This document shows, piece after piece, positions 1 to 10,800 of a stretch of DNA of 62,784 bases. The position numbers and the translations under genes were made by a program. Origin of the DNA: Paramacrobiotus richtersi (taxonomy: Eukaryota > Tardigrada > Eutardigrada > Parachela > Macrobiotidae); the NCBI GenBank assembly GCA_034698045.1, contig JAQGAU010000015.1:1-62784 (forward strand). Direction: 5' to 3'. Position 1 is the first letter of the stretch, and each line of letters opens with the position of its first letter. The notes below the pieces were generated by a model. It made no database searches. It saw only the letters and a list, made by a program, of their open reading frames with translations, and was not told the DNA's origin.

Positions 1-160
1 TGTGTGTGGTACCTGGCACCCTCTACTGCTGTGTTATGACGCACTACTTCCGGCATCCATGAGCCCATGACCGACGGGACGGACAAAATATCAGTTTTGT
101 TGAATATAGAGGACGCGCCCTCTACTACTTCCGGTCTTCCGGTACTGGTCTTATTTCTGT

Positions 161-1010
161 AGGATTTATGCGGCTGCTGAAGCTGATCGAAGCGGCGCAT
201 GCCCGATATAAAATGCAGCTAGAAATGCCCAGGATTACTCTGGAATTCGAGGATCCCTTCTTAAGACTGCAGCGGAAAATGTGCAACGAGAATAAAAAGC
301 ACTTCCTTATGTAAGATCGACTATTACGTTCTCACTTGTCTTCACATATCGGCTAGGATTGATCAAATTTTTAAAAATTTCACTGAATAATTATGTTAAT
401 GCATTAGGTAGAGGGGAGTTGCATTTTAATCATGAGCCCCGTTTATACACACACTGTGCGGAGTGCAAGACGATATCAGCAGTCATGATGTAAAAAAAAT
501 GTTTTATCAGATTATGCCGTATACGTATCAAACGGGACGTCGCTTTCAGCTTCTGTTTTCCTACAATTCAGGTTTGAAATCAAGAAACAAGTGAGAACGG
601 CGAAGCAGAACAATTAAATTCTACCCGTTTTTTGACAATAAGGTTTACCGCGTTCGAGATGAAATTCATCAGTGAACTAAGCTACATTAATTAAAACAAT
701 AATCTGCTCGCAATAACCTGATAAAAAATTTCGCTAAAGATGATCTTTCGCATGTATAGAACCCAGTCCCAATTTTTGGGTCTATGGACCGGAATTCCTG
801 TTGGATGTGGAGCTGAAGTGCGGAGGGCTCCGTGCCCATGCATCTGCCGTTGTTATCGGCGCACATCGATGTGTGGACAGATTTCTGTTACCAGCGCGGC
901 TACAGCCTGATCAAGCAGCATCCCATCCTCATTGACCTCGGCGATCAGCGGTGACCTCACTGGGACTGCACAATGTTGTCAATTACTTGTTACGTGGGTA
1001 GAATCCAGGC
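161..1010 (+). pseudogene. BTB-domain-like gene remnant, copy 1 (5' part)
   Basis: Two coding-like blocks separated by about 460 bases of non-coding DNA. The first (about 172-315) reads LRLLKLIEAAHARYKM and then EFEDPFLRL before TAA. The second (from about 792) reads FLLDVELKCGGLRAHASAVV, which has the shape of the start of a BTB/POZ domain: a hydrophobic stretch, DV, and an AHA where BTB proteins have an AHR-like motif. The continuation is broken: a frameshift is needed to reach the SAVTSLGLHNVVNYL segment that would be the end of the BTB fold. The whole block is repeated at 7.94-8.9 kb, with nucleotide changes that preserve the same peptides, so the peptides were probably once coding. BTB proteins usually act in ubiquitin-ligase or transcription complexes; nothing more specific can be said. 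BTB is my best guess, not a certain call. Confidence 0.45.
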
Positions 1011-2559
1011 GAGTCTACTGCTTTTTACTCGACCAACCACTTCGATACAAAAAATTAAGGAAGAATTTTCCTTTCATTACAACAACGAACATATATAACG
1101 CGGATTCAGTTAGAAATTGCATGTTTTAGATCGACGATTCATCGCTTATCAACTTACTAAGTGATTGCGCCAGTAAATACCAAAGTTTATAGTTTGCAGT
1201 AATAAGCAGGCAGTAATTACAAATTACCCGGAAATCTGCAGCACAATAGCTTCTAATTCGTCGAAGAATTTCGCGCGGGTGCTTTTAGTAACGATCCCAT
1301 TAACATTCGTAATAACAGGTTCACAACTGATAAAAAAACGGATTTTAGCAGTTGCTCGCAGTACCAAACCATTTTTAAACGCTTTCCGACTTCAACTTAT
1401 GTAATTCATGACCAACAGACGCATGATTAGGATTGTTGATTTGGGACGAGACACATCTTGAGCCATCATACTACGATCGATCATCGACCCGTTACGACTG
1501 TTTCCTAAGAGGCTACGTTGGTTACCGGCAAAAATGAAACATTTTCTTGAAATGCTGTTACAATTTGTTTTTTAAGTTTACACATCACAGTCTCGGTATC
1601 GATGCCAAAGCAGAATTTTTTCATTCGTCTTACTTCAGTAAACTGATCTGACATTCGTGTTGCGTCGACGATTAAAAGTCTGGGCATGGATGGATATTCG
1701 AGATTCTTAAATTTGTCAGTTTAACTAAAAGAGTTGGTTATTAATAATAACAAAAAAAGTTCTTATGTATTATACAGTTTCATTATGCATAAATGTATAA
1801 ATAAACTGACTGAAAAAAGTAATACTAGCACTTTGTCTTTGCGCCAGCGAAGCATTCTGAATTACAAGACGACGATCTTAAGCTACTGTGCTACGATCAC
1901 GACGCTTTCGAAGCCACACGGAATACTGTTTTTCATGCGTACGTGCACAGATTACGTCAGTTGCTGTCGAAACGTAACCTTCATGTACGCGGGCAAAGTT
2001 ATATTTAGGTATGAAGTTAACGTATGGGTATTGATTTACCCGATTTTCGTGTGACAAAGAATGGCGTTGGTTGTTTCGGTTCTTGTTACCACCGTAACAG
2101 CTGTTGTGACACTTTACGCCACCGGACGTCTTTCGTAATTGTTCGGTATCCTTTACTTATAAAAATACTGCCACTAGTATAAAACTATTAATAAGAGTAA
2201 AATTTGCCAGAAGTCGTGCATGTTGCAGAAGGTCGGCGTTTCTGTTTCAGGAAAGAAAATTCCCAATTCCCCACTACGCTGCGATTTCGATCTGTGTACG
2301 CTGCATTATATATATACCGTGCACCGTTTTGCGTCATGTACCGTGCCACGTTAAACGAAAATTTTTAATTTGTTTTCGGCTGTAAATAACTTTGGTGTTA
2401 ATATATCCGCAACACATTATAGAAGTGGTTTCTGCGTTGTTAAAAACCGCGCCACAGGAGTGTACGCATAAGTGCCACAACAATTTCCCAGATGACAAGA
2501 ACGAGGCCTTCAAAAGCCGCATAATTATTCTACACAAAACATTACAATTAATCAACTTG
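1011..2559. other. No gene recognised (1.0-2.56 kb)
   Basis: AT-rich sequence with only chance-length open frames. The open frames at 1505-1687 (minus) and 1734-2054 (plus) contain no motif I recognise, and they have no counterpart in the second BTB-like copy near 9 kb. This stretch lies where copy 1 of the BTB-like unit departs from copy 2, so part of it may be inserted DNA. Confidence 0.4.
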
Positions 2560-2742
2560 TATTAATCCAAACACAATACAAGGTACCGAACTGGAAAATC
2601 ATTAATAGTCAACTGTCTCAAACGATGTGCGTACTGCGTATTCGGTATATGTATGTTATAAAAAAATACTGTGGCAATATAAACGATTGCGACTACCAGT
2701 TTAATGGTAATGGTGCGTACTGCTGTCAGCCTGTACGGTTAT

Positions 2743-2756
2743 CGTAGTGAAGTGGC
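2743..2756 (+). repeat. Dispersed 14-mer motif CGTAGTGNAGTGGC
   Basis: Exact match (CGTAGTGAAGTGGC). It lies inside the inverted copy of the 10.6 kb repeat, so it is related by duplication to 7751 and 10642. Confidence 0.85.
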
Positions 2757-2875
2757 TATAAGTCTTGCACTCTCATCTCATTCAACGCACACTTCTGAAT
2801 ATATACCAGCATTAAATTAATTCTTTTACACCGCCATAGCGTGCACGTACTGCATTGTTAAGGAACATGTTATTA

Positions 2876-3140
2876 TGCAGCGGAGAATCATTCTGCTGAC
2901 TGTGACTGCAACGTGGTTCTTATTCTTGCAAAGGGAAATGCTTGTTACAGAATTTTCGATTAATAGACGTAATATGTTTAAAAAATTACAAATTCTGTTG
3001 AAATTAAAATTAAAAAATTTAAAAAATTTTTACTTGTGACTTATCAATTAAAAAAATCGCAATTTCTGTAACTTAAACACTTCCCTTTGCACGAACAAGA
3101 ACCAAGTTGCAGTCACAGTCACCAGAATGATTCGCCGCTG
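2876..3140. repeat. Nested hairpin with about 85-90 bp arms
   Basis: The left arm (about 2880-2965) and the reverse complement of the right arm (about 3055-3140) share GAATCATTCTG, GTGACTGTGACTGCAAC, TTGGTTCTT-like and CAAAGGGAA blocks in the same order. The spacer is about 85 bases of A/T-rich DNA. The arm sequence is the same segment that occurs once, unfolded, at 10446-10530. The hairpin therefore arose by inverted duplication of one piece of the dispersed repeat. Confidence 0.75.
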
Positions 3141-4129
3141 CTGCTGCCGTAACAACCCAAAACAACTATCCAATATGAATAAACCATGTGTCTATAATGA
3201 AAACCACAGTAGTGAAATTACGATAATGGATGAATGATATAAAATAAAATAATGAAATTACGATAGTGATGTATTACGACGATCACCCAATAAATAGCAT
3301 GTTAACATGCTATTAACACAGCAACGTTGCTGTGTAATTATGCAGCGGGGCGTCGCCTTCAGGATCGGTTAGCGGATGATCCATTTTAAAACTCACTTCC
3401 TACATAACGTATTCATTTCCATAAATCAATGTAGTAATTAGCTTACAATCTGTACCAAATTTATCAAGTAACCTTTCCAAAAAAAATTTTTTGTTTTCGA
3501 ACCGGGCGACAAATTAGCTAAAACTCGGGCCTGCTCTGAGCAAACGATCCACGGAAAGCACGTTATCGGAAAGTTAACGCAGGCTTCGCAAATACAGATT
3601 TACTTGATGTAAAAAGAAATGTCACCTTAGCAAACTATGCTAAGGGAAAGCCAGTTCTAACAGTTTTGAATTTTGATTCTTTTTGTGGGTATGTTGGCAA
3701 TAAACCACTTCACTACGACCAACTTTCGCAAGCTGTATGATATGACACCAACCGGTATACACGAACAATTCCAAACAGTTATCCCTCTTGAAGACTTTTA
3801 AAAACATTAGCCCCATTCCTCGAAAATATTACTTTACCCGTGCCCAAAAATTCAACAACGCTTAAAAAAGCATTAACAATAATAATTAGCAGCGAGGTAT
3901 AGTTATCGAAGTCTGAGTAAATTAAAATCTACGTACGTAAATAAAAAGTTCACATATAACTGATTGAAAACAGAGACTTGAAACTTGCGCGCATGCGTCT
4001 CTCAAAACTCAGTATTATATTGTCCATGTAAAGAATGAAAGACAAAATTGCTATTTTTGAGCTGCTTAATTTAATTCAGCAACTGACGACGACTATTTGA
4101 TTATCTAGACGTTCACACTTCATTATGAA
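3141..4129. other. Repeat tail, then no recognised feature
   Basis: 3180-3350 is a direct-orientation copy of the AT-rich tract at 7440-7580 and 10240-10410 (repeated AATGAAATTACGATA-like words ending in GTATTACGACGA). It also occurs reverse-complemented at the right end of the window. From 3350 to 4129 I see only a one-mismatch copy of the 14-mer at 3704-3717 (minus) and no coding signal. Confidence 0.5.
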
Positions 4130-6025
4130 GAAGCATAAGAGCCTCTGCACTACGATTCACAATAATATCGACTATTCGCATAATACGGTACAAGCATACA
4201 GTGCTACAGCACGTCTGTTCTGGAAAGTACTCATTATTATGTACGTATACATAGAAATCAATACCTTCAATCGTTTCTTATTATAGTGTTTTATAATAAA
4301 TCGTTAGCAATTTACCCAGTTTACTTGAAAAAAGTAAACTGACTAAAAACTGCGACATATCTGACAAAACTGTTTATTACAGTGAATGCCGAATATGCGC
4401 ACGAGTCACGCCGACATACATCCGTTACACTACGATTCTCATTATCATAACAATACCGTTTATTAACTGTGTAAGCCATTAATATGAACCACACACCAAG
4501 TAAAGAATCTCTAGAAACAACAAAAATTAAGGCTTATACTGCCACTTTTCCATATGAAAGTGGTCAGAAAAATACATTTTGGCCAAAAAATGAAATAGTT
4601 ATAAAAAGCAAGAAAACCAGTAATATTATTGGTCAGTTTGAGGCAGTACGTCAACGTACAAATACAAATCAACGGCACAGCTCAGCATTTCGTAATGTTT
4701 CTCCATTGCAACGGGATTCATTCGCGTCTTGGGTAACTCGTAATCGGACAAATTCTGATTTTGGCTGGCATACAGACGCGCTCTGGAAATACAAATGATT
4801 TTTAAAATTTGTTGTAATTTACACCAGATTAAAACAACAGGTTAATTCATCGACATGCTTAATCAAAATTAAACGAATGTTGTTTAATCAACATTAAACT
4901 AATCATGACCGAACTATCTTCGGCATTCATTAAAATTGAAGTATCAAACTCACAATTAAACAGATACAAACACCGGCAAAAGACGGACAACGACAATATT
5001 CCGATAAAATCAGCGGCGATTTACCACAATATTGAGCGGCTAAATCTATCAGAATCTAATACAAACTTAACTAAACGACAATGATTTAGAGTAAAACTGC
5101 AACACTATTTGACAATATACTGGATTGATTGCTCTCTGAAGTATTTTATTTTAATTATTATAATCTTCTGTATACTAGCCAAAATCAGAACTGGTCCGAT
5201 TACAAGCTACCCAAAACGCGAATGAATCCCGTCCGAATGAAGAACCGCTACGAAATGCTTGGTTGTGCCGTTGACCGGTAAAAAACTGCCGCAAAGTGAT
5301 CAGTATTGTTTGCTTTCTGGTATATCGAATATTTTCATCATTTATTGGCTAGAATGTGTATTTTTCTGCCCGCTTTAATAATATGGAAAAAGTGACAGCA
5401 AATCCGAATTGTTCGTTTCTAGAAAAATAAAATGCCTAACTTGGTGGGCTAGAATTGCTGTTAAAAAAGAGCATATGAATGGTTTACAACAGTTGATAAA
5501 CTGTGCTTTTATGGAAAGAATCGTTAATACAGCCATTGCACGACTGTTTTAACCGCTGTATGTCGTTGCAACAAGTAGCCGGCGGTTATAACATAGTGGA
5601 ACTGAAGGGATTTTCATATAAATTCAGCTGTACTATGGTTATAACCAGTTTTGTTAAGAGATGTCGCAGCTTTTATTAAACTCACCTTTTTCAGGTCATT
5701 AACTAAACTGGATAACGATTTATTATAAAATACTGCAATAATAAACGATTTAAGATAATATTGATTCTAGATCTTATAGTGTATTATTTCCCTGTTAAAT
5801 TCTGTTCTGAAGAATGCATTTGAAAAAAGGTTCATTAACTGTGATCAATTCTGGAAGTGTAAAAACTATAATCTTCTTGCCTTCCTCATTGCAAACTGCA
5901 GCTCGTGGTCGTGACTTTGGCTCTGTTGCAGTTTTTATGTGTTGTAAAAATGATCATGTACGTACCAATCGGAATCATGATATAAGTATATAGTTAATAT
6001 TGTGAATCGTAGTGCAAAGGCTCTT
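4130..6025. repeat. Large inverted repeat / foldback element
   Basis: The left arm (about 4130-4800) and right arm (about 5170-6025) are reverse complements in the same block order. The blocks are: a GCACTACGATTCACAAT end; a TTTTATAATAAATCGTTA block; a TCTAGAAAC block; a GCAGAAAAATACA block; and a GGATTCATTCGCG block near the axis. The spacer is about 370 bases. The arms are diverged by substitutions and small indels, so the duplication is not fresh. Both outer ends carry a near match of the 14-mer (4141-4154 minus, 6008-6021 plus). The 104-codon open frame at 4484-4798 lies within the left arm and is probably incidental. A third, single-armed copy is at 52.35-52.93 kb. It resembles a foldback-type non-autonomous transposon, but no target-site duplication was identified. 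Confidence 0.8.
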
Positions 6026-6214
6026 ATGGTTAGAGAATATAAATGTGACGTAGATGGCTTGGCATGTTGCGTTTCAGTTCATACAAACAGCTCGAAAGTA
6101 AACATTTTTTATATATTCGTTCGGTATATAAGTTCGGGCTAAATCATGTTTTTTTTGGAAAAAGTGTTTCAGTCGGTACGTTCAGATCAATGTCTGATAT
6201 CATTTTATGTCCAT

Positions 6215-6600
6215 TTTGTATTATGGTTTACACCAGTTAATTAACGAAATACGGTTTTACGACGCAGGATCAGAAACCAACAGTCGTAGTGAAATGGCTG
6301 CAGCTGCCGCATATCGTGGTGGTTCACAGCCGATATTTGCATTAGACGTGTGTGCATGAAATGTTGCAGGTTTACCGATTGTGAATTTTCTTTTTCCTGA
6401 GTTTGCTAATGATCTTTACTGTACTGTAATAATTCTTGTAATAAATAAAGTAATATATATAACGATTAATCATCATAAATTTTTTTTTTGATCGTGGGAA
6501 TTTGTATCGTGTCGGCATTATCTCTCGGCAACGGTCAAAAATAAATCATTCTCTGCGGCACCGAGAAGGCAACAGTCGTAGTGTAGTGGCAGCAGCCGTA
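6215..6600 (+). repeat. Two short dispersed repeats with the 14-mer embedded
   Basis: 6215-6300 shares its order of words (TATGGTTTACACCAG, GAAATACG, ACGACGCAG-like, then the 14-mer and GCAGC) with 11360-11440. A related, shorter version with ACCGAGAAGG before the motif is at 6560-6600. In all three the 14-mer is followed by a GCAGC-rich tail. Confidence 0.6.
6577..6590 (+). repeat. Dispersed 14-mer motif CGTAGTGNAGTGGC
   Basis: Exact match (CGTAGTGTAGTGGC), followed by AGCAGCCGTAACAGC. Similar flanks are found only at 6285 and 11426. Confidence 0.85.
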
Positions 6601-6997
6601 ACAGCACAGAGTAAACGTAACATGTAAGAAGTTACGATGTTTTTCTGAATTAAATACATTTCGATTAAATTTCTATTCAGATTCTGATAGGTTTAGCAGC
6701 TTAGAAAATGTGGTAATCGCCGTTGATTTTACTTAGTGTCTAGCTCGATTCTCTTCTCTACAGATCCTTGTCTTACACCTGCTATAAATTTACTGACATG
6801 GATTTTACTTGGACTCAGATAATTACACTTGGCTGCGAATTAGTAGTACCCCTCTTGCTGGGCCTTCTTAGCGTTTCTGCATGAGTCTTTGGGCACTCTG
6901 AAGTTAATGTTTTCGAGGATTTTTTTAAACAGAGATTGTTTGGATTTTATTCGTATCCGGTTCGTATCATCTTCCACATATGATTGCGGACTTTAGT

Positions 6998-7011
6998 CGT
7001 AGTGAAGTGGC
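6998..7011 (+). repeat. Dispersed 14-mer motif CGTAGTGNAGTGGC
   Basis: Exact match (CGTAGTGAAGTGGC). It is duplicated with its flanks at 9633 as part of the BTB-like unit. Confidence 0.85.
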
Positions 7012-7203
7012 TTTAGTGGAGTGGCGGGAATTCCCAAAACTCTATAAATAAACCTGAACACTTTAGAATTGGCTTTCTCGGAAGTCGGAACAAAGTCGTT
7101 CACACTGATTTTTGTTCGTACATCAAGTTAATCTGTTTCTGTAATTTTCACAACCTCCAAAAAAAGCACATACTTTCGTGGACCGATAGTTTAGAGCAGT
7201 GAC

Positions 7204-7355
7204 GGCTGTAGCTTACTGCGATGCCGTGCAGCGTCGCATGACCTCACTGGAAGTCAATACTAATAATAGACTAGATGGCCGTGAATTCCCCACGATCAAC
7301 AAACTGGCAGTCAGAGCCAAGTATCGACAAGGACTGGCGGCCACCCGTACGTAAG
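7204..7355 (+). pseudogene. BTB-like unit, copy 1 (3' part, displaced)
   Basis: This block encodes DGREFPTINKLAVRAKYR and is the diverged counterpart of DGREIPTINKLAVTAKYR at about 10064-10118. It is preceded at 6780-7200 by non-coding DNA homologous to 9400-9950. It is therefore the tail of the copy that begins at 161, now separated from its head by roughly 5 kb of unrelated DNA. The frame breaks soon after (AKYRQGLAATRT, then stop), whereas copy 2 continues KLKDWRPPVRKGSR. The protein family is not recognised from this part alone. Confidence 0.5.
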
Positions 7356-7750
7356 AACAATCTAATTGCAACTCTGAAGCCATGTGTCTATCACTATTGA
7401 AGACGACAGCTATGACAATACGATAACGGACGGATACCTAATAAAGAAATAGTGTAAAATACCTTAATGAAATTACGATATTGGATCAATAACGTTTAAA
7501 ATAAATTCAGTAAAATAAATAATCCAATTACGGTAATGGCGTATTACGACAACTAGCCTTTTTACAGCATGCTGTTGTGTATATGCATGTAGCTGTAACT
7601 TGGTTTTTGTTCCTCCTTTTTACAGAGTTTTTTGTTGATTAATAACAAGATACACTGTAGATGTTTAAAAAAGTTTACACGAACGAACTACATGCTGACA
7701 TATATTCAGAACTGTGCGCTGAATGAGACAAAGCGACGTGGAGGTACATA

Positions 7751-7764
7751 GCCACTTCACTACG
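7751..7764 (-). repeat. Dispersed 14-mer motif CGTAGTGNAGTGGC
   Basis: Exact match on the minus strand, in the junction between BTB-like copies 1 and 2. Related by duplication to 2743 and 10642. Confidence 0.85.
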
Positions 7765-7935
7765 ATAAACATGCAGACTGAACTGCAGTATGCATAATTA
7801 ACATTAAACTGCTACATGTACTGTACACAGCAGCGTTTATATAGCCACATGCATATGTATACCGAGTACGCAGTATGCACATCCTTTAATTGTAAACCAA
7901 TTTGTTAATCATAAGCTGTGGATTTTCCAGTTCGT

Positions 7936-10218
7936 ATTGTGTTTGGAATTACACAAGTTGATTACTTCTGTTATTTCCGTATACTTAGGGCTACTGAATG
8001 TGATCGAAGTGGCGCATGCCCGATGTAAAATGCAGCAACAAATTCCGCGGACTAATCGGGAATTCGAGGATCCCTTCTTAAGACTGGAGGGGAAAGTGTG
8101 CCACGAGAATAAGAAACAGTTTCTTATGTAAGACTATCACGTTCTCACCTGTCTTCCACTGTTAGTTAGGTTCCGTCAGATTTTTTTAAACACTTTAGGT
8201 AAGCATCAATTAGTTAATGCATTATCGATATATCTGTACATGGTGTTGCATTTTAATGAGCCGAGTTTATATGCAGACTATAAGCGAAGTGCAGAAAGAT
8301 ATCGACAGCGATGATGTCACAAAGAAAAACTATATTATATGTCGTTTCGAATACTAAAGGGTTTGTATTAACTCATAATTTTCTAAAATTCAGGTCTGAA
8401 ATCAAGAAAATTATAAGAATTTGTGAGTAATCGCAGTGAAGCAGAAAAATTCAGTTTTCCAGTTTTAGCGGTAACTGCATGTTACCGCGGTCGATTGAAA
8501 TGAAAGTGGTCCGTGAAATTAATTAAATCAGTTATCAGTTTAAATAAATTATTTGTTTCCCGATAAATAACTGATAAAAACATGTCCGCGAAACACAGTC
8601 TCACGCTTTTATAGAATCCGGTCCCGGTTTATGGCACTGGAAATTCCTGTTGGATGTGAAGCTAAAGTGTGGGGAGGGCTATGTGCCCATGCATTTTCTG
8701 TTGTTGTCGGCGCACAGCGATGTCAGGACGGATTACTGTTACCAGCGCGGATGCAGCCTGTATAAGCAGAATCCCATCCTCTGACTTCGGCTCAGCGGTG
8801 ACCTTACTGGGATTGCGCAATGTCGTCAATTATTTGTACGTGGTAGAATCAAGGCGAGTCTGTTGTTGTATACACCGACCACTAAATTCATTGATACGAA
8901 AAATAGGGCTCTTATTTTGTTATAACAACCAACGTAACGTAAATTTAGTTAATAAGTGCATATTTTGGATCTTAGATTGATCAAGTTGAATTACTATGTA
9001 CGAGTAGTAGCAAAGTTTGTGTTTTACAGTAATAAACAGGTAGCAACCTGCTCAAGATATATAACAATTAATCAGAGGGTTGAGTTAATAACATGTCGAG
9101 CCATGTAGAACTTGTCACCGTTTGGACTGTTATTAAAATTAAAATAAAACGTTGTGCTAGACTGCTGTGAATGGGCGATTTTACCCATACAGAGATTGTC
9201 TGTGTGTGCGAATATGACATTGCACAGTAGTGAGGGGGCTCAGTTATACTGGGTCGTAACAAATTGTGTGAACATCCGAGAAATCTCAAGTTAACTTTCG
9301 TAGTTTCCGAAAACCCATTTTTTAATTGTAGTCTTTTCCTAGATACTCGGACTGAAACGTATTTTTGAGATCTCAGCTCGCTTCTTGCGGTCAATGTCGC
9401 TGAAATTTTTAATTGTGCAGATTTCAAGTTACTCGGACCCCGATAATTACACATGTTGGCTAATTATCATTACTGCTTGTTCTTTTTATGTTTAGCGTTG
9501 GGAATCTCTGGACATGTGGAAGATAATGTTTATCAGGATTTTTAAACAGGGATGATAAATACCTTGTTGTTAAATTTGTTCGGGTTGATTCGTGCCAATT
9601 ACATATCCTGCACATTAATTGCGAAAGTTAGTCGTAGTGAAGTGGCTTATTGATATCTCCAGTACGGTTTAAAAATCCACAAGAAATATCAAAAAGCTGG
9701 AACTGGTTTTCTCTAAGTACATTTTTTAAAGACAACTTTTGTTTTTTCATCAGATAAACTCGCTACTGTGATTTTCACAGCCAACAGGATCTTTCCAAAA
9801 TAACGCAATGCAATTGTGGATATAGCTTACAGCATTACCGATGCTAGTTAATTTGTCGCTCGGTTCGAACGATTTCCTGAGTAATCTGGTATGTACAGAT
9901 TGTAAGCTGTTAGTAGTTCGTCGACTTGAATACGTTTGACTGGAAGTGAGTTTTGAAATGGACCAGCCGGTCGCTGGCCCGGTCCCGAGGGTCATGCCGC
10001 TCAATTTGCCGGAGTTTGCCGCGCAGTGTTGCTTGACCTCACAGGTGATCAACAGGGGACCAGATGGACGTGAAATCCCCACGATCAACAAACTGGCGGT
10101 AACAGCCAAGTATCGCAAATTAAAGGACTGGCGGCCACCAGTACGTAAGGGCAGTCGAAGACAACTCGAACTGCCATGTATCAATACGGAAGACGACAGA
10201 AATAAAATTACTAACTAA
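7936..10218 (+). pseudogene. BTB-domain-like gene remnant, copy 2
   Basis: This is the contiguous version of the unit. About 7984-8131 encodes LGLLNVIEVAHAR, then EFEDPFLRLEGK and a stop. About 8650-8700 encodes a KFLLDVKLKCGEG start that corresponds to the BTB-like start of copy 1; a frameshift follows within a few codons. About 8800-8870 encodes SAVTLLGLRNVVNYLYVVES, which fits the last helices of a BTB fold. About 9952-10218 is an open frame of 90 codons with LNLPEF, DGREIPTINKLAVTAKYR and KDWRPPVRKGSR. Block order matches copy 1 (161, 792, 7204). The frames are not joinable without indels, so I treat it as decayed. The open frame at 9068-9454 on the minus strand falls in the spacer and is probably chance. 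Confidence 0.5.
9633..9646 (+). repeat. Dispersed 14-mer motif CGTAGTGNAGTGGC
   Basis: Exact match (CGTAGTGAAGTGGC). Duplicate of 6998 within the BTB-like unit. Confidence 0.85.
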
Positions 10219-10239
10219 ATACTGAAGAAAACAATTTAA

Positions 10240-10800
10240 AATCAAATAATAAAATTACGACAATGGATGAATAATTAAAAAGAAATAATAAAAAAATAAT
10301 GTACAATTAAGCAATGAAATTACACTAAAGGATATATTAATGTAAAGTAAAATAAATAACGAAATTCCCATACCGCCCGCCGTATTACGACGATTACCCT
10401 ATTACAGCGTATTACTGTGTGAATGTACACAGTACTGAAGTAGTCAGAATCATTTTTTTGACTGCGATTTGGTTTTGTTCGTGCAAATGGATGTAGTTTT
10501 GGCAGACTTTTCGATTAATGATAACATGTTCCTTCACGATACAGTTCTATGGCGGTTTAAAAAAAGTTTACACGAACGAATTACATGCTGGTATATTCAG
10601 AGCTGTGGATTGAATGGGAGATCAGAGTGGGAGTATTATATGCCACTTCACTACGACAATCGCATAGGCTGACTACAGTTAGTACAGTATACACTATTAA
10701 CGTTAAACTGGTCGATGCAATCGTTTGAGTATTGTATTCTTATACCAAAGATACTTATATATACCGGGTACAATGTATGCACACAATTTTAGCCAAGTGT
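10240..10800 (+). repeat. Reference copy of the dispersed repeat that ends each BTB-like unit
   Basis: An AT-rich lead-in (10240-10400) is followed by GAATCATTTTTTTGACTG, TTCGTGCAAATGG, GATAACATGTTCC, CACGAACGAATTACATGCTG and the 14-mer on the minus strand at 10642. The same order is seen at 7440-7940, and in inverted or hairpin form at 2560-3350. This copy has no internal rearrangement, so it is the best guide to the original structure. Confidence 0.65.
10642..10655 (-). repeat. Dispersed 14-mer motif CGTAGTGNAGTGGC
   Basis: Exact match on the minus strand inside the 10.24-10.80 kb repeat. Confidence 0.85.

Larger units (their letters stand above)
2560..3140 (-). repeat. Inverted copy of the 10.4-10.8 kb and 7.6-7.94 kb repeat
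   Basis: Read on the minus strand, 2560-2875 matches 10530-10800 and 7660-7940. Shared landmarks are the GAACTGGAAA flank, the CGTAGTG motif at 2743, the ATATATACCAGCAT tract and the GGAACATGTTAT tract. The same repeat therefore exists in at least three copies in this window, here in the opposite orientation. The segment 2876-3050 is an extra inverted duplication inside it. Confidence 0.7.

Noticed and set aside
4484-4798. 104-codon open frame in the left arm of the large inverted repeat
   Set aside because: The paralogous segments at 52.65-52.92 kb and in the right arm do not keep the frame open, so the peptide is probably not selected.
9068-9454. 128-codon minus-strand open frame
   Set aside because: Falls in the spacer of the BTB-like unit, is not conserved as an open frame in copy 1, and shows no motif.
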